The notes under the pieces are model-generated. The model was not told the DNA's origin and did no database searches. It saw nothing but the letters and a program-made list of their open reading frames with translations. Shown here piece by piece: positions 26,166-36,307 of a stretch of DNA of 64,000 bases (its first letter is position 1; every line of letters begins with the position of its first letter). The translations under genes were made by a program, and so were the position numbers. The stretch is from NCBI RefSeq assembly GCF_002975405.1, contig NZ_PCPS01000001.1:434001-498000 (forward strand), in the 5' to 3' direction. This DNA comes from Arthrobacter sp. MYb229. GTDB lineage: Bacteria > Actinomycetota > Actinomycetes > Actinomycetales > Micrococcaceae.

Positions 26166-26489
26166 GTGACTTACATCATCGCCCAGCCGTGCGTCGACGT
26201 TAAAGACAAGGCGTGTGTCGAAGAGTGCCCGGTAGATTGCATTTACGAAGGCGAACGCTCGCTGTACATTCATCCCGATGAGTGCGTCGACTGTGGTGCT
26301 TGTGAACCGGTGTGCCCCGTCGAGGCCATCTACTACGAGGACGATGTTCCGGACGAGTGGGCCGACTATTACAAGGCCAATGTCGAGTTTTTCGACGAAC
26401 TTGGTTCACCCGGTGGCGCCGCTAAGATTGGAAACACAGGAAATGACCACTCGTTGATCAGTGTCCTGCCTCTGCAAAACCAAGGCTAG
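26166..26489 (+). CDS. fdxA: Seven-iron ferredoxin FdxA
   Basis: 107 aa from a GTG with AAAGG upstream. The N-terminus ([21 protein letters not shown]) has the first, 3Fe-4S-type cluster ligands C9, C17 and C21, and [14 protein letters not shown] supplies the 4Fe-4S cluster with the CxxCxxCxxxCP pattern. The C-terminal tail [14 protein letters not shown] is typical for actinobacterial FdxA. It carries electrons in the cytosol, often to P450s or other oxidoreductases. It precedes dapC by 12 bases, a linkage common in actinobacteria. Confidence 0.93.
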   Translation: MTYIIAQPCVDVKDKACVEECPVDCIYEGERSLYIHPDECVDCGACEPVCPVEAIYYEDDVPDEWADYYKANVEFFDELGSPGGAAKIGNTGNDHSLISVLPLQNQG

Positions 26490-26501
26490 GTTCCCCCTTT
26501 T

Positions 26502-27617
26502 ATGCTTGAGCTCCCCGATTACCCCTGGAACCAGCTCGCACCCTACCGCGAGTTGGCTGCCGAACATCCAGGTGGTGTTGTCGATCTTTCCATCGGCACA
26601 CCTGTCGATGACACACCACAGGTAATCCAGCAGGCTCTGGCAGAAGCCGCAAATTCCCATGGATACCCGACCACCCACGGAACGCCCGCGGTGCGTCAGG
26701 CAATCGTCGACTGGTATGCCCGACGGCGCAACGTCACCGGGCTCGGTATTGACGATGTCATGCCCACCGTTGGTTCCAAAGAGCTGGTGGCCTGGCTCCC
26801 GCTCTTGCTCGGCATGGGTGCCGAGGACATCTTGGTGCGTCCGAAGATTGCTTACCCCACTTACGATATCGGTGCTCGCTTGGTTGGAGCCACGGCCATC
26901 GCCGCGGACGATTTGAGCGAACTGACCGAGGCGGAACGCGCTCGCGTGAAGCTGGTCTGGGTCAATTCTCCCGGTAACCCCACCGGCAAGGTCCGCGACG
27001 TGGAATCGCTGCGCCAATTGGTCGCCGAGGCGCGCGAACTCGGTGCGGTCGTGGCCTCCGACGAATGCTACGCCGAGCTTGGCTGGGATGAGTTCGACGG
27101 TCAGGTGCCCAGTGTTCTGGACCCGCGGGTCAACGGTGGAAACCTGGATAATTTACTCTCGCTGTACTCGCTGTCCAAGCAATCGAACCTCGCTGGATAC
27201 CGGGCCGCATTCGTTGCCGGTGCCCCGAATTTGATGCCCGCGTTGGTCAACAGCCGCAAACATGCCGGCATGATCGTCCCGGGTCCCATTCAGCACGCAA
27301 TGGTCATCGCCCTGGGTGATGACGCGCATGTGGCCGCGCAGCGTGAACTGTATCGGGCGCGCCGCGAAGCGTTGCGCCCAGCTCTTGAAAACTTCGGGTT
27401 GACCATCGAGGATTCGGTGGCCGGACTCTACCTCTGGTGCACCGAGGGCCGCTCCAGCTGGCAGACGCTGCAGCGCCTGGCGGAGCTTGGAATCGTCGCC
27501 GGCCCAGGTGCCTTTTACGGAACTGCCGGGCAGTCGCACGTACGTGTGGCGCTGACCGGTTCCGACGAACGGATCGCCACGGCCGTTGAGCGGTTGAATT
27601 CATCCGCCGCCCGGTGA
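26502..27617 (+). CDS. dapC: N-succinyldiaminopimelate aminotransferase DapC
   Basis: 371 aa, a fold-type I PLP enzyme. The N-terminal LSIGTPVDDTP, substrate loop THGTPAVRQAIVDWY, VNSPGNPTGKV, the PLP-aspartate region SDECYAEL and the Schiff-base lysine in YSLSKQSNLAGYR are all in order. DapC converts succinyl-amino-ketopimelate to succinyl-diaminopimelate with glutamate as donor. The succinylase branch is completed by dapD and dapE 2-3 kb downstream. Directly behind fdxA and probably co-transcribed. Confidence 0.9.
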   Translation: MLELPDYPWNQLAPYRELAAEHPGGVVDLSIGTPVDDTPQVIQQALAEAANSHGYPTTHGTPAVRQAIVDWYARRRNVTGLGIDDVMPTVGSKELVAWLPLLLGMGAEDILVRPKIAYPTYDIGARLVGATAIAADDLSELTEAERARVKLVWVNSPGNPTGKVRDVESLRQLVAEARELGAVVASDECYAELGWDEFDGQVPSVLDPRVNGGNLDNLLSLYSLSKQSNLAGYRAAFVAGAPNLMPALVNSRKHAGMIVPGPIQHAMVIALGDDAHVAAQRELYRARREALRPALENFGLTIEDSVAGLYLWCTEGRSSWQTLQRLAELGIVAGPGAFYGTAGQSHVRVALTGSDERIATAVERLNSSAAR

Positions 27618-27715
27618 AGATGACAGTCTAATTAGCATGAACGGGTCAGTTAGCGGTATGTTCTACCGTGACGACTGACCTTTCGGAACTAAAGCCTTTC
27701 CGGTTAGGAGATGCA

Positions 27716-28996
27716 ATGACAGATACTAAATCTGCACAGCTACATTTTGGTGAATCCAGCCTAGAGCTACCGGTTATCCCGGCTGCCGAGGGCAATGATG
27801 GTTTTAACGTAGCGCCACTATTGAAGACCACCGGGAACGTAACCTACGATCCCGGCTTCATGAATACCGCGGCCACCAAGTCCGCGATCACCTACATCGA
27901 CGGCGACGCAGGCATCCTGCGCTACCGCGGTTACCCAATCGAGCAGCTGGCACAGCACTCGAGCTTCACCGAGGTCAGCTACCTGCTGATCAACGGCGAA
28001 CTGCCTTCGGCGACCGAGCTGGAAACCTTCGATGGTTCCCTGCGCCGCCACACCCTGCTGCACGAAGAGCTCAAGGGCTTCTTCGGCGGCTTCCCCCGCG
28101 ATGCACACCCCATGCCGGTGCTGTCCTCGGCCGTTTCGGCCCTGTCGACCTGGTACCAGGATTCGCTGGATCCAACCGACGACGTGCAGGTCGAGCGTTC
28201 GACCCTGCGCCTGCTGGCAAAGCTGCCGGTACTTGCCGCCTATGCGCACAAGAAGTCCATCGGCCAGGCACTGCTGTACCCGGATAACTCGATGAACATG
28301 GTCGAGAACTTCCTGCGCCTGTGCTTCGGTACCGCCGCCGAGCCTTACGAGCTGGACCCAGATGTGGTCAAGGCCCTCGACCTGCTGCTGATCCTGCACG
28401 CAGACCACGAGCAGAACTGCTCGACGTCCACCGTGCGCCTGGTCGGCTCCTCGGATGCGAACATGTTCGCCTCGGTCTCCGCAGGCATCCATGCCCTGTC
28501 GGGCCCAGCACATGGTGGCGCCAACGAGGCAGTGCTCAAGATGCTGCGCGAGATCCAGTCTTCGGGCATAACTCCTGAGGCCTTCATGGAGAAGGTGAAG
28601 AACAAGGAAGACGGCGTACGCCTGATGGGCTTCGGCCACCGCGTGTACAAGAACTACGATCCACGTGCACGCATCATCAAGCAGACCGCACACGATCTGC
28701 TGGCCAAGCAGGGCAATAACCAGCTGCTTGACATCGCGATGAAACTGGAAGAAACGGCGCTGAACGATGAATACTTCATCTCACGCAAGCTCTACCCGAA
28801 CGTGGACTTCTACACCGGCCTGATCTACACCGCGATGGGCTTCCCGGAGAAGATGTTCACCGTGCTCTTCGCCATCGGCCGCCTGCCGGGCTGGATCGCC
28901 CAGTGGCGCGAACTGATCAAGGACCCAGAGACCAAGATCGGCCGTCCACGCCAGTTGTACATGGGTGAGACCGAGCGCAACTACCCGGGCGTCTAA
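27716..28996 (+). CDS. gltA: Citrate synthase
   Basis: 426 aa from the ATG at 27716, preceded by AGGAG at a five-base distance; an upstream in-frame GTG at 27668 has no such site. The active-site segments are ILHADHEQNCSTSTVRL (first His), SGPAHGGANEAVLKML (second His) and GFGHRVYKNYDPRA with the Arg of type II enzymes. It condenses oxaloacetate and acetyl-CoA in the TCA cycle. It is monocistronic, bounded by a strong terminator. Confidence 0.95.
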   Translation: MTDTKSAQLHFGESSLELPVIPAAEGNDGFNVAPLLKTTGNVTYDPGFMNTAATKSAITYIDGDAGILRYRGYPIEQLAQHSSFTEVSYLLINGELPSATELETFDGSLRRHTLLHEELKGFFGGFPRDAHPMPVLSSAVSALSTWYQDSLDPTDDVQVERSTLRLLAKLPVLAAYAHKKSIGQALLYPDNSMNMVENFLRLCFGTAAEPYELDPDVVKALDLLLILHADHEQNCSTSTVRLVGSSDANMFASVSAGIHALSGPAHGGANEAVLKMLREIQSSGITPEAFMEKVKNKEDGVRLMGFGHRVYKNYDPRARIIKQTAHDLLAKQGNNQLLDIAMKLEETALNDEYFISRKLYPNVDFYTGLIYTAMGFPEKMFTVLFAIGRLPGWIAQWRELIKDPETKIGRPRQLYMGETERNYPGV

Positions 28997-29025
28997 ACCG
29001 CGGATAGACGATTGAGTCTTGGCGA

Positions 29026-29068
29026 AACGGCCGGGCAAGCACGAAAGTGTTTGCCCGGCCGTTCCCTG
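29026..29068 (+). terminator. Intrinsic terminator after gltA
   Basis: AACGGCCGGGCAA and TTGCCCGGCCGTT form a 13-base perfect stem around a twelve-base loop that itself contains a small CAC/GTG pair. A CCCTGTTTT tail follows. Confidence 0.9.
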
Positions 29069-29131
29069 TTTTAACGCGGAATTTCGGCGTATCCTAGGGT
29101 TCTAGGGCGCAATGATGCGTGGAAAAGTCAG

Positions 29132-29743
29132 GTGGTGCGCGTGTATTTTCGTCGTGGCAATAATTGGACTTTGGCCATAAATACAAATCCGAGCATGGTG
29201 TTGGCACTTTACCTACGCGAGTTGGGCGGGCTGGACCCGACCGAGGTGGGACCGAACTCCGGACTTGCGCCTGGCATCAAGGCACGCGGCAATCGGCAGG
29301 TGGCGGCCGGGCAAATCAAGCAGGAATGGTCCTCCTGGTGGGATTCGCTCATTTCCCGGGATCCAACAAGCGACGCCGAAGGCACCGTGGATCTGCTGGC
29401 GGACCTAGGCGCCGGCTGCTATCCAGAACTAGCGAAGCTGGCCAGCGCGCACTACGGGCAGGCCACCTTGTATGCTCAGCAGCACCGTGCGAAATTCAGC
29501 GAGCAGTCCAAAGACTATATTCCGCAGCGCATGGACGAGGTCGAACGGATTCTCATCGACCACGGGGTAGAACATGCCCAAGAGGTGGAAGAAATGCAGA
29601 TTCAGGTCATCGACGTGCCGCTCACCGAGCCGCGGGCCTGGCTGATCGGCGGCGCGACGATCGTCGCGAGCACCTCGTTGTTGCGTGACGGGCGGGCCTT
29701 TCACGGTTACATCCAACCCATGGTGACCATCATCTTCCCCTGA
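29132..29743 (+). CDS. Hypothetical protein, 203 aa, family not recognised
   Basis: Starts with GTG at 29132; GGAAAA about nine bases before it is a weak ribosome site. The protein runs MVRVYFRRGNNWTLAINTN, then helical stretches (MVLALYLRELGG; AKLASAHYGQATLYAQQHRAKF; QRMDEVERILIDHG), and ends with a strand-rich part PRAWLIGGATIVASTSLLRD. No signal peptide, membrane helix or catalytic motif is evident. The coding bias matches its neighbours. It sits between two strong terminators and so is a monocistron. I cannot suggest a function. Confidence 0.6.
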   Translation: MVRVYFRRGNNWTLAINTNPSMVLALYLRELGGLDPTEVGPNSGLAPGIKARGNRQVAAGQIKQEWSSWWDSLISRDPTSDAEGTVDLLADLGAGCYPELAKLASAHYGQATLYAQQHRAKFSEQSKDYIPQRMDEVERILIDHGVEHAQEVEEMQIQVIDVPLTEPRAWLIGGATIVASTSLLRDGRAFHGYIQPMVTIIFP

Positions 29744-29751
29744 GTGCTGTA

Positions 29752-29802
29752 CGCAAAGAGGTCGAGGGACGCACCAGCCGGTGCGTCCCTCGACCTTTTG
29801 CG
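29752..29802. terminator. Intrinsic terminator between the 29132 gene and dapD
   Basis: AGGTCGAGGGACGCACC and GGTGCGTCCCTCGACCT form a 17-base perfect stem with a four-base loop, extended by CGCAAA/TTTGCG with one bulge. It is convergent and can serve both strands. Confidence 0.93.
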
Positions 29803-29811
29803 TTGGGAGAA

Positions 29812-30768
29812 CTAGTTGGCGTGCAGCGCGCTGTTCAGCTCGACCTGCTGTCCGGCGCGGGCCAGTGCCTCCACGGCGCCGCTGACCGAATTGCGGCGGA
29901 AGAGCAGGTTCGGGACACCGGAAAGCTCCAGGGCCTTGACCGACTTCGCACCGAGCTGCACCCGGGTGCCAGCGGTAACGTAAAGTCCTGCTTCGACCAC
30001 GCAGTCATCTCCGATGGAGATGCCCACCCCCGCGTTGGCTCCCAGCAGGACGCGCTCGCCAATGGTGATGCGTTCCTTGCCGCCGCCGGAGAGCGTGCCC
30101 ATGATCGAGGCGCCGCCGCCGACATCGGAGCCGTCGCCGACAACCACGGAGGCCGAGATGCGCCCTTCGACCATCGAAGCGCCCAGGGTGCCGGCATTGA
30201 AGTTCACGAAGCCCTCGTGCATCACCGTGGTGCCTTCGGCCAGGTGCGCGCCGAGGCGGACACGGTCCGCATCGGCGATCCGCACGCCGGTGGGCAACAC
30301 GTAGTCGACCATGCGCGGGAACTTGTCGACGCCGAAGACATCGACGTTGCCGCGGGCACGCAGTTTCAGTCGGGTCATTTCGAATCCCGCCACCTGGCAA
30401 GGGCCGAAGTTGGTCCACACCACGTTGGCCAGGTGTCCGAACACGCCGTCGAGGTTGATCGAGTTCGGGGTGACCAGGCGGTGCGAAAGCAGGTGCAGGC
30501 GCAGCCACACATCGGCGGTGTCGGCAGGCGCCACATCGAGGTCGATGGTCAGCGAAATGACCTTCTGCGTGGTGCCACGCTGGGCGTCGTCGAGTGCGGC
30601 GGCGGAAAGTTCGCCGGAAAGTTCTGGAGCCTCGGCGAGCACACCGAGAACGGGGGCCGGGTACCAGACGTCAAGTACGGTGCCATCGGTCGCGATGGTG
30701 GCCAAACCATGACCGGAGGCCAAACGTACTGAGGAGTCAAAAGAAGTTGCTGCAGGTTCAAAAGTCAT
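29812..30768 (-). CDS. dapD: Tetrahydrodipicolinate N-succinyltransferase DapD
   Basis: 318 aa, the longer actinobacterial form. The N-terminal 120 residues form a mixed domain; from about 165 there are left-handed beta-helix coils (VRLGAH, TVMHEG, SVVVGD, ITIGER, VGISIG). Active-site segments [15 protein letters not shown] and the C-terminal [13 protein letters not shown] are as in mycobacterial DapD. It succinylates tetrahydrodipicolinate with succinyl-CoA in the lysine/diaminopimelate pathway. It is divergent from dapE, with 74 bases between starts. Confidence 0.93.
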   Translation of the reverse strand: MTFEPAATSFDSSVRLASGHGLATIATDGTVLDVWYPAPVLGVLAEAPELSGELSAAALDDAQRGTTQKVISLTIDLDVAPADTADVWLRLHLLSHRLVTPNSINLDGVFGHLANVVWTNFGPCQVAGFEMTRLKLRARGNVDVFGVDKFPRMVDYVLPTGVRIADADRVRLGAHLAEGTTVMHEGFVNFNAGTLGASMVEGRISASVVVGDGSDVGGGASIMGTLSGGGKERITIGERVLLGANAGVGISIGDDCVVEAGLYVTAGTRVQLGAKSVKALELSGVPNLLFRRNSVSGAVEALARAGQQVELNSALHAN

Positions 30769-30842
30769 TCTCTGATCGTAGCGTTTGCACTGCGAGTAAT
30801 GTTGATAAATGACAGCGGTATGAACTCAAAAAGTGTAGAACG

Positions 30843-31937
30843 ATGGGTATTGTGAACGAATTAGACCTTCGAGAAGACGTCGCCAGCTTGACCGAACGGA
30901 TCATGAATATCGAATCCGTCTCCGGAAACGAAAAGGCGTTGGCAGATGCGGTCCATCAAGCGTTGTTGGCGCTGGAGCACCTGGAGGTGCATCGGGACGG
31001 GGACTCCATCGTGGCGCGCACTCGGCTCGGTCGCGAGCGACGGGTGGTGCTGGCCGGGCACCTGGATACGGTGCCGTTGCCGCATACCCAAGGAGCGCGC
31101 GGCACGGTGCCGGCCACGGTGGTCGACGGGGTGCTCTACGGCCGCGGGGCGACGGATATGAAAGGCGGGGTCGCGGTCCAGCTGGCTCTGGCCGCCGAAC
31201 TGACCGATCCACGCTATGACGTCACCTACATCTTCTACGACCACGAAGAGGTCGCCGCGGCGAAATCCGGATTGGGACGTCTGGCCCGGAATGCGCCAGA
31301 GCTGCTGACCGCCGACTTTGCGATTCTGCTTGAACCGACCAACGGCACGGTGGAGGGCGGCTGCAATGGCACAAGCCGTTTCCTGGTGCGAACCACCGGC
31401 GCCGCGGCGCATTCGGCTCGCGCCTGGATGGGGGAGAACGCCATCCACAAGGCCGCTCCGATCCTGGCACGCTTGGCAGCCTACGAGCCGCAGACCGTCG
31501 ATGTCGAAGGCCTGGCCTACCGGGAATCGATGAACGCGGTACGGATCTCCGGTGGCATCGCCGGGAACGTGATTCCGGATTATTGCGAGGTGGAGGTCAA
31601 CTACCGCTTCGCCCCGGATAAGGACCTGGCCCAGGCCGAAGCGGCCGTGCGCTCGCTGTTCGAGGGATTTGAGGTCGAACGCACCGATGGTGCCGAAGGC
31701 GCCCGCCCGGGCCTGGACCAAGCCATTGCGGCCTCGCTGGTCGAGATCCTCGGGCAGGAGCCCAAGCCGAAATACGGTTGGACCGATGTGTCGCGTTTTT
31801 CTGCGCTGGGAATCTCGGCGGTGAACTTTGGCCCGGGCGACGCCTTGCTGGCCCACACCGATGGCGAGCATGTCACGCAGCAGGCTATCCGCGATTGCCG
31901 CAACACCCTGCGTGCCTGGTTGAGCGAAACCAAATAG
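30843..31937 (+). CDS. dapE: Succinyl-diaminopimelate desuccinylase DapE
   Basis: 364 aa, M20-type dinuclear zinc hydrolase. Metal ligands are LAGHLDTVP (His), GRGATDMKGG (bridging Asp), DHEEVAA (catalytic and ligand Glu) and ILLEPTNG (Glu); the dimerisation lid lies at about 175-280. It cleaves succinyl-diaminopimelate to LL-diaminopimelate and succinate. With dapC and dapD nearby it makes three consecutive steps of the pathway local to this region. Confidence 0.92.
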   Translation: MGIVNELDLREDVASLTERIMNIESVSGNEKALADAVHQALLALEHLEVHRDGDSIVARTRLGRERRVVLAGHLDTVPLPHTQGARGTVPATVVDGVLYGRGATDMKGGVAVQLALAAELTDPRYDVTYIFYDHEEVAAAKSGLGRLARNAPELLTADFAILLEPTNGTVEGGCNGTSRFLVRTTGAAAHSARAWMGENAIHKAAPILARLAAYEPQTVDVEGLAYRESMNAVRISGGIAGNVIPDYCEVEVNYRFAPDKDLAQAEAAVRSLFEGFEVERTDGAEGARPGLDQAIAASLVEILGQEPKPKYGWTDVSRFSALGISAVNFGPGDALLAHTDGEHVTQQAIRDCRNTLRAWLSETK

Positions 31938-31968
31938 TAGCCGGACCCTTGGACCCGGGGGTTAAAAC

Positions 31969-32002
31969 AGCAGTTGCCTCCCCAAAAGGAGAGGCAACTG
32001 CT
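31969..32002. terminator. Terminator between dapE and gluD
   Basis: AGCAGTTGCCTC and GAGGCAACTGCT form a perfect twelve-base stem with a CCCAAAAGGA loop between the convergent genes. There is an AAAAC run on the left but no strong T-run to the right, so it serves the minus-strand glu operon better than dapE. Confidence 0.75.
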
Positions 32003-32019
32003 GGCGAGGAGCAATCCGA

Positions 32020-32940
32020 CTAGCTCCGAGGATTCGGTTCGTCCTCGGCGTTCGGAGTTGGTTCCACCGGCAATACCGAGGGAGCTCCGACGACTGCAGC
32101 CTGCGGGGCCTGGCCGCCGGTCTTGTCCTTCTTCTCCCTGCTGCCCAGACGGCGCGAGACGATCTCGGCAATCTTGCCCAGGGTGAAGTTGATCAGGATG
32201 AAGATCGCCGCGGCAACGATCAGTGCCTGCAGGACGTTGCCGTTGGGAGACGAGTAGGTGCGTGCGAAGAACAGCAGCTCGTTGAAGCTGATGATGTAGC
32301 CCAGCGCCGAGTCCTTCAAGATGACGATGAACTGCCCGATCAGGGCCGGCAGCATGGCCACCAACGCCTGGGGGATTTCAATGAACCGCAATGACTGCCC
32401 GCGGGTCAGGCCGATCGCAATGCCTGCCTCGCGTTGCCCCTTGGGCAGGTTATGCACGCCGGAGCGCACCAGCTCGGCGACCACCGAACCGTTGTAGAAC
32501 ACCAGTGCGGCGACCACAGCCCACAGCGCGGTATCTCCTGGCAGCTGCAGGGAACGGGAGAAGAACACGTTGAAGAACACGATCATCAGCAGCACCGGCA
32601 CGGCGCGGAAGAATTCCACGACAACGGTGCTGAATCCGTTGATGAGCTTGTTCTGCGAAAGCCGTCCGACGCCGAAGATCAGGCCGAAGATCACCGAGCC
32701 GACGATGCCCAGCACGGCGGCCTTGAGCGTGTTCAGCAGACCCGGCAGCAGATAGTTGGCCCAGGTGCTGCCTTCGATGAAGTCATCCCATTGGGAAGGC
32801 TGCATCTGGTCCTTGTTGGCCAGCCCGAAGATGATCCAAGCCAGGAGTCCGGCTGCAATCAGCGCGCCGACGACGTTGATGGCCAGGATGTTTCGCCGGG
32901 CCTTAGGACCCGGGGTGTCAAAGAGAATCGAGGCGCTCAT
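32020..32940 (-). CDS. gluD: Glutamate ABC transporter permease GluD
   Basis: 306 aa. After a short polar start come about five to six membrane helices with the permease EAA-type loop VHNLPKGQREAGIAIGLTRGQSLR and a polar C-terminal extension (GQAPQAAVVGAPSV...) of about 40 residues, longer than most relatives. It forms the membrane channel with GluC. The start overlaps the end of gluC by four bases. Order gluA-gluB-gluC-gluD matches the corynebacterial glutamate uptake operon. Confidence 0.88.
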   Translation of the reverse strand: MSASILFDTPGPKARRNILAINVVGALIAAGLLAWIIFGLANKDQMQPSQWDDFIEGSTWANYLLPGLLNTLKAAVLGIVGSVIFGLIFGVGRLSQNKLINGFSTVVVEFFRAVPVLLMIVFFNVFFSRSLQLPGDTALWAVVAALVFYNGSVVAELVRSGVHNLPKGQREAGIAIGLTRGQSLRFIEIPQALVAMLPALIGQFIVILKDSALGYIISFNELLFFARTYSSPNGNVLQALIVAAAIFILINFTLGKIAEIVSRRLGSREKKDKTGGQAPQAAVVGAPSVLPVEPTPNAEDEPNPRS

Positions 32941-33614
32941 CGTGCCACCGCCAGTTTCTTGGAGAGCCAGGTTGTTAGCAGACCCACCGGGATCACGATG
33001 ATCACAAAGCCGACGGCGAAGGTCAGGAAGATCGGGATCACGATGTCCGCGCGGAATTCGATCATGGTCTTCATGGTCGAGGAGGCCTCGGTTGCCACCG
33101 AGCCGACGGCTGCTACGGTCGAGTTCTTAATCAGCGCGATCAAGGTGTTGCCCAACGGGACGATTGCGCCGCGGAAGGCCTGCGGCAAGATGACCTCGCG
33201 GGCCGCAGGCAAGAAGCTCAGCCCTATGGCGCGAGCGGCCTCGGCCTGCCCCAGCGGCACGGTGTTCACGCCCGAGCGGATGGCCTCGCAGACGAATGCT
33301 GCGTGGTAGAGGGCAAGTCCCATGACCGCCAAGCGGAAGAAGTTCCCCTGGAAATCTCCACCCAGGTTGAAGCCCAATTGCCCGTAAAGCGCCAGCACTC
33401 CGAAAAGGATGATGATCGTCAGCGGAGTGTTCCTGATGAGGTTCACATAGCTGGCGCCTATCGCACGGAAGCTGGCGACCGGTGAAATGCGAAGGAGCGC
33501 AAGTACCGTGCCTAGGAGCAGGGCGCCCAGAGCGGCCCAGAAAGTTAGTTGGATGTTGACCCAGAATGCTCCGGGTACGTCGTATTCAGTGAATATCGAT
33601 AGATAGTTGTCCAC
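32937..33614 (-). CDS. gluC: Glutamate ABC transporter permease GluC
   Basis: 225 aa of the His/Glu/Gln permease type (HisMQ). NIQLTFWAALGALLLGTVLAL, FRAIGASYVNLIRNTPLTIIIL and the EAA loop VNTVPLGQAEAARAIGLSFL are present, with five membrane helices. It forms the transmembrane pore together with GluD. A strong hairpin separates it from gluB, so its level may be lower than that of the binding protein. It overlaps gluD by four bases. Confidence 0.9.
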   Translation of the reverse strand: MDNYLSIFTEYDVPGAFWVNIQLTFWAALGALLLGTVLALLRISPVASFRAIGASYVNLIRNTPLTIIILFGVLALYGQLGFNLGGDFQGNFFRLAVMGLALYHAAFVCEAIRSGVNTVPLGQAEAARAIGLSFLPAAREVILPQAFRGAIVPLGNTLIALIKNSTVAAVGSVATEASSTMKTMIEFRADIVIPIFLTFAVGFVIIVIPVGLLTTWLSKKLAVAR

Positions 33615-33704
33615 TGCAAGCCTCTATCTCGATGGCCGCACCTGCGGCCAAGCGGCTATGGGTGTGGTGCCCGCTGCACGGGGCACCGCGAAACATGAAG
33701 GTGT

Positions 33705-33741
33705 GCAAAGGGGCCAAGGGCAATGCGCTTGGCCCCTTTGC
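33705..33741 (-). terminator. Intercistronic hairpin between gluB and gluC
   Basis: GCAAAGGGGCCAAG and CTTGGCCCCTTTGC form a 14-base perfect stem with a nine-base loop, just after the gluB stop. Without a long U-run it is more likely a partial terminator or mRNA-stabilising end, giving excess binding protein over permease. Confidence 0.75.
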
Positions 33742-33752
33742 TACGGATGCTG

Positions 33753-34580
33753 CTAAGCGCAGGTATCCGAGAGTTCCGGTGGGTTGGTTTCCGAGTTCGG
33801 CGTGTAGCCGGTGCCCTCGGTGTTTGCCGTCAAGGCTTCTTCCCAGGCGCCGGATTCGATCATCTTGGTGATCGCCGCGTTGATGTCGCCGCACTTGTCG
33901 GTTCCGTCGGGAAGGCCCACTCCGTAGTTTTCCTCGGAGAACGGTGCACCGGCAACCTTGAACTTGCCCTGGTAGGCAGGCTGGGCCGCCAAACCGGCGA
34001 GGATGATGTCATCGGTGGTCACCGCGTCGATGGTGCCGCCGCCCATCTGGGTCACGCATTCTGCGTAGCCCGGAAGCTCCTGCAGGTTGGTGTTCTCGGC
34101 GTAGTTGTCCTTCACCTTCTGGGCCGACGTGGAACCGGTGACCGAGCACAGGTTCTTGCCGTTGAGGTCTTCGGGGCTGGCGATATCCGAATCGGTGGCC
34201 ACCAGCAGATCCTGGCCTGCAACGAAGTATGGTCCGGCGAAGTCGACAACCTTATTGCGTTCCTCGGTGATCGAGTAGGTTGCGAAGATCATGTCGACCT
34301 GGTCATTCTGGAGCATGGTTTCGCGGTTCGCCGAAGGGGCCGAAACCCATTCGATGTTCTCCTCGGCGTAGCCCAGCTCGTTGGCAACGTACTTGGCAAC
34401 ATCTACGTCGAATCCGGTGTAGTTGTTGCCGTCTTTGAAGCCGAGGCCCGGCTGGTCGAACTTGATGCCGATGCGGATGCTCTCGGCATCGCCTTCGCCG
34501 CTCCCGCCGCCACATGAAGTGAGGGCCAAAGCCGCCACGGCTGCCATTGCAGCGACAGCGCCTAAACGATTCTTACGCAT
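33753..34580 (-). CDS. gluB: Glutamate-binding lipoprotein GluB
   Basis: 275 aa. The lipoprotein signal has MRKNRLG, a hydrophobic stretch and the lipobox LTSC (Cys 23), so the protein is anchored outside the membrane. The type II binding fold shows IRIGIKFDQPGLGFKDG at the start, GFDVDVAKYVANELG and VDMIFATYSITEERNKVVDFAGPYF, typical of amino-acid-binding proteins. It captures glutamate for GluCD. It is the second gene of gluABCD, 33 bases downstream of gluA. Confidence 0.9.
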   Translation of the reverse strand: MRKNRLGAVAAMAAVAALALTSCGGGSGEGDAESIRIGIKFDQPGLGFKDGNNYTGFDVDVAKYVANELGYAEENIEWVSAPSANRETMLQNDQVDMIFATYSITEERNKVVDFAGPYFVAGQDLLVATDSDIASPEDLNGKNLCSVTGSTSAQKVKDNYAENTNLQELPGYAECVTQMGGGTIDAVTTDDIILAGLAAQPAYQGKFKVAGAPFSEENYGVGLPDGTDKCGDINAAITKMIESGAWEEALTANTEGTGYTPNSETNPPELSDTCA

Positions 34581-34613
34581 GATTCCTCCTGAATACAGAA
34601 TGCGGTGATGGAA

Positions 34614-35387
<774 letters not shown>

Positions 35388-35522
35388 AATCTAGACATTA
35401 CTTCATGTGACGCACATAATGCGAGGCTACGAATGCGTCACAAAAAGTTGTTATCAAACTGTTCCGTAATCGTGCATCGGGCAATGCGCTGGATGCTGGG
35501 TGGTTACCGATAGAGTGAGGTC

Positions 35523-36305
35523 ATGGTCCATAAGCGTAAAAGCGAAGAAAATGCGCATGCAGGGCGCAAGGTCCACGTTGAGGCGAGCTGGCCAAACAAA
35601 GAGCCAGCCGAGCAACTTGACCGCTATCTGCTGGAGAGTCCGCAGGAAGACGTCACGCATAGCGATGTGTGGCGCGTGCTGCGCATCCAATCGGAATTCG
35701 TCTCTGGATTCGGTTCGTTGGCAGGGCTGGGACCAGCGGTGTCGGTTTTCGGTTCGGCGCGCACCGATCCGGACAGCCTGTACTACAAGCAGGCTTATCG
35801 CATCGGGCAACGGCTAGCCCAGTCCGGGGTAATCACCATCACCGGTGGCGGCCCGGGCGCGATGGAGGCTGCCAACAAGGGTGCCAGCGATGCGGAAGGC
35901 TCCTCGGTGGGGCTGGGGATCGAACTGCCCTTCGAAACCGGGCTGAATTCCTGGGTGAACCGCGGCATCAACTTCCGCTATTTCTTCGTGCGCAAAACCA
36001 TGTTCGTCAAGTACTCGCAAGGATTCATCGTGCTGCCCGGCGGTTTTGGCACCTTGGACGAGCTTTTCGAGGCATTGACCTTGGTGCAGACGCAGAAGAT
36101 CACCGGATTCCCCATTGTCTTGGTTGGCACCGAATATTGGGGTGGGCTGGTGGACTGGCTGACGGATGTGGTTGCCAAGGAACGCGCCATTTCACCAAAG
36201 GACCTGGATCTCTTCCACCTCACCGACGATCCCGACGAAGCCGTGGACATCGTGTTGCGTAATATGGTGGAGGACCTGGACAAGAAGCAATCGAGCCGGA
36301 GCTAG
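35523..36305 (+). CDS. LOG family (TIGR00730) nucleotide phosphoribohydrolase
   Basis: 260 aa. The N-terminal ~60 residues are charged and extend the family core. The core has VSVFGSARTDPDS, the nucleotide loop TGGGPGAMEAANKGA, NFRYFFVRKTMFVKYS and the signature LPGGFGTLDELFE (PGGxGTxxE). Family members hydrolyse nucleoside 5'-monophosphates such as cytokinin ribotides to base plus ribose phosphate. In bacteria the physiological substrate is often AMP-like and uncertain. The stop is two bases before the DivIVA-like gene, so the two are co-expressed. Confidence 0.88.
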   Translation: MVHKRKSEENAHAGRKVHVEASWPNKEPAEQLDRYLLESPQEDVTHSDVWRVLRIQSEFVSGFGSLAGLGPAVSVFGSARTDPDSLYYKQAYRIGQRLAQSGVITITGGGPGAMEAANKGASDAEGSSVGLGIELPFETGLNSWVNRGINFRYFFVRKTMFVKYSQGFIVLPGGFGTLDELFEALTLVQTQKITGFPIVLVGTEYWGGLVDWLTDVVAKERAISPKDLDLFHLTDDPDEAVDIVLRNMVEDLDKKQSSRS

Positions 36306-36307
36306 CC

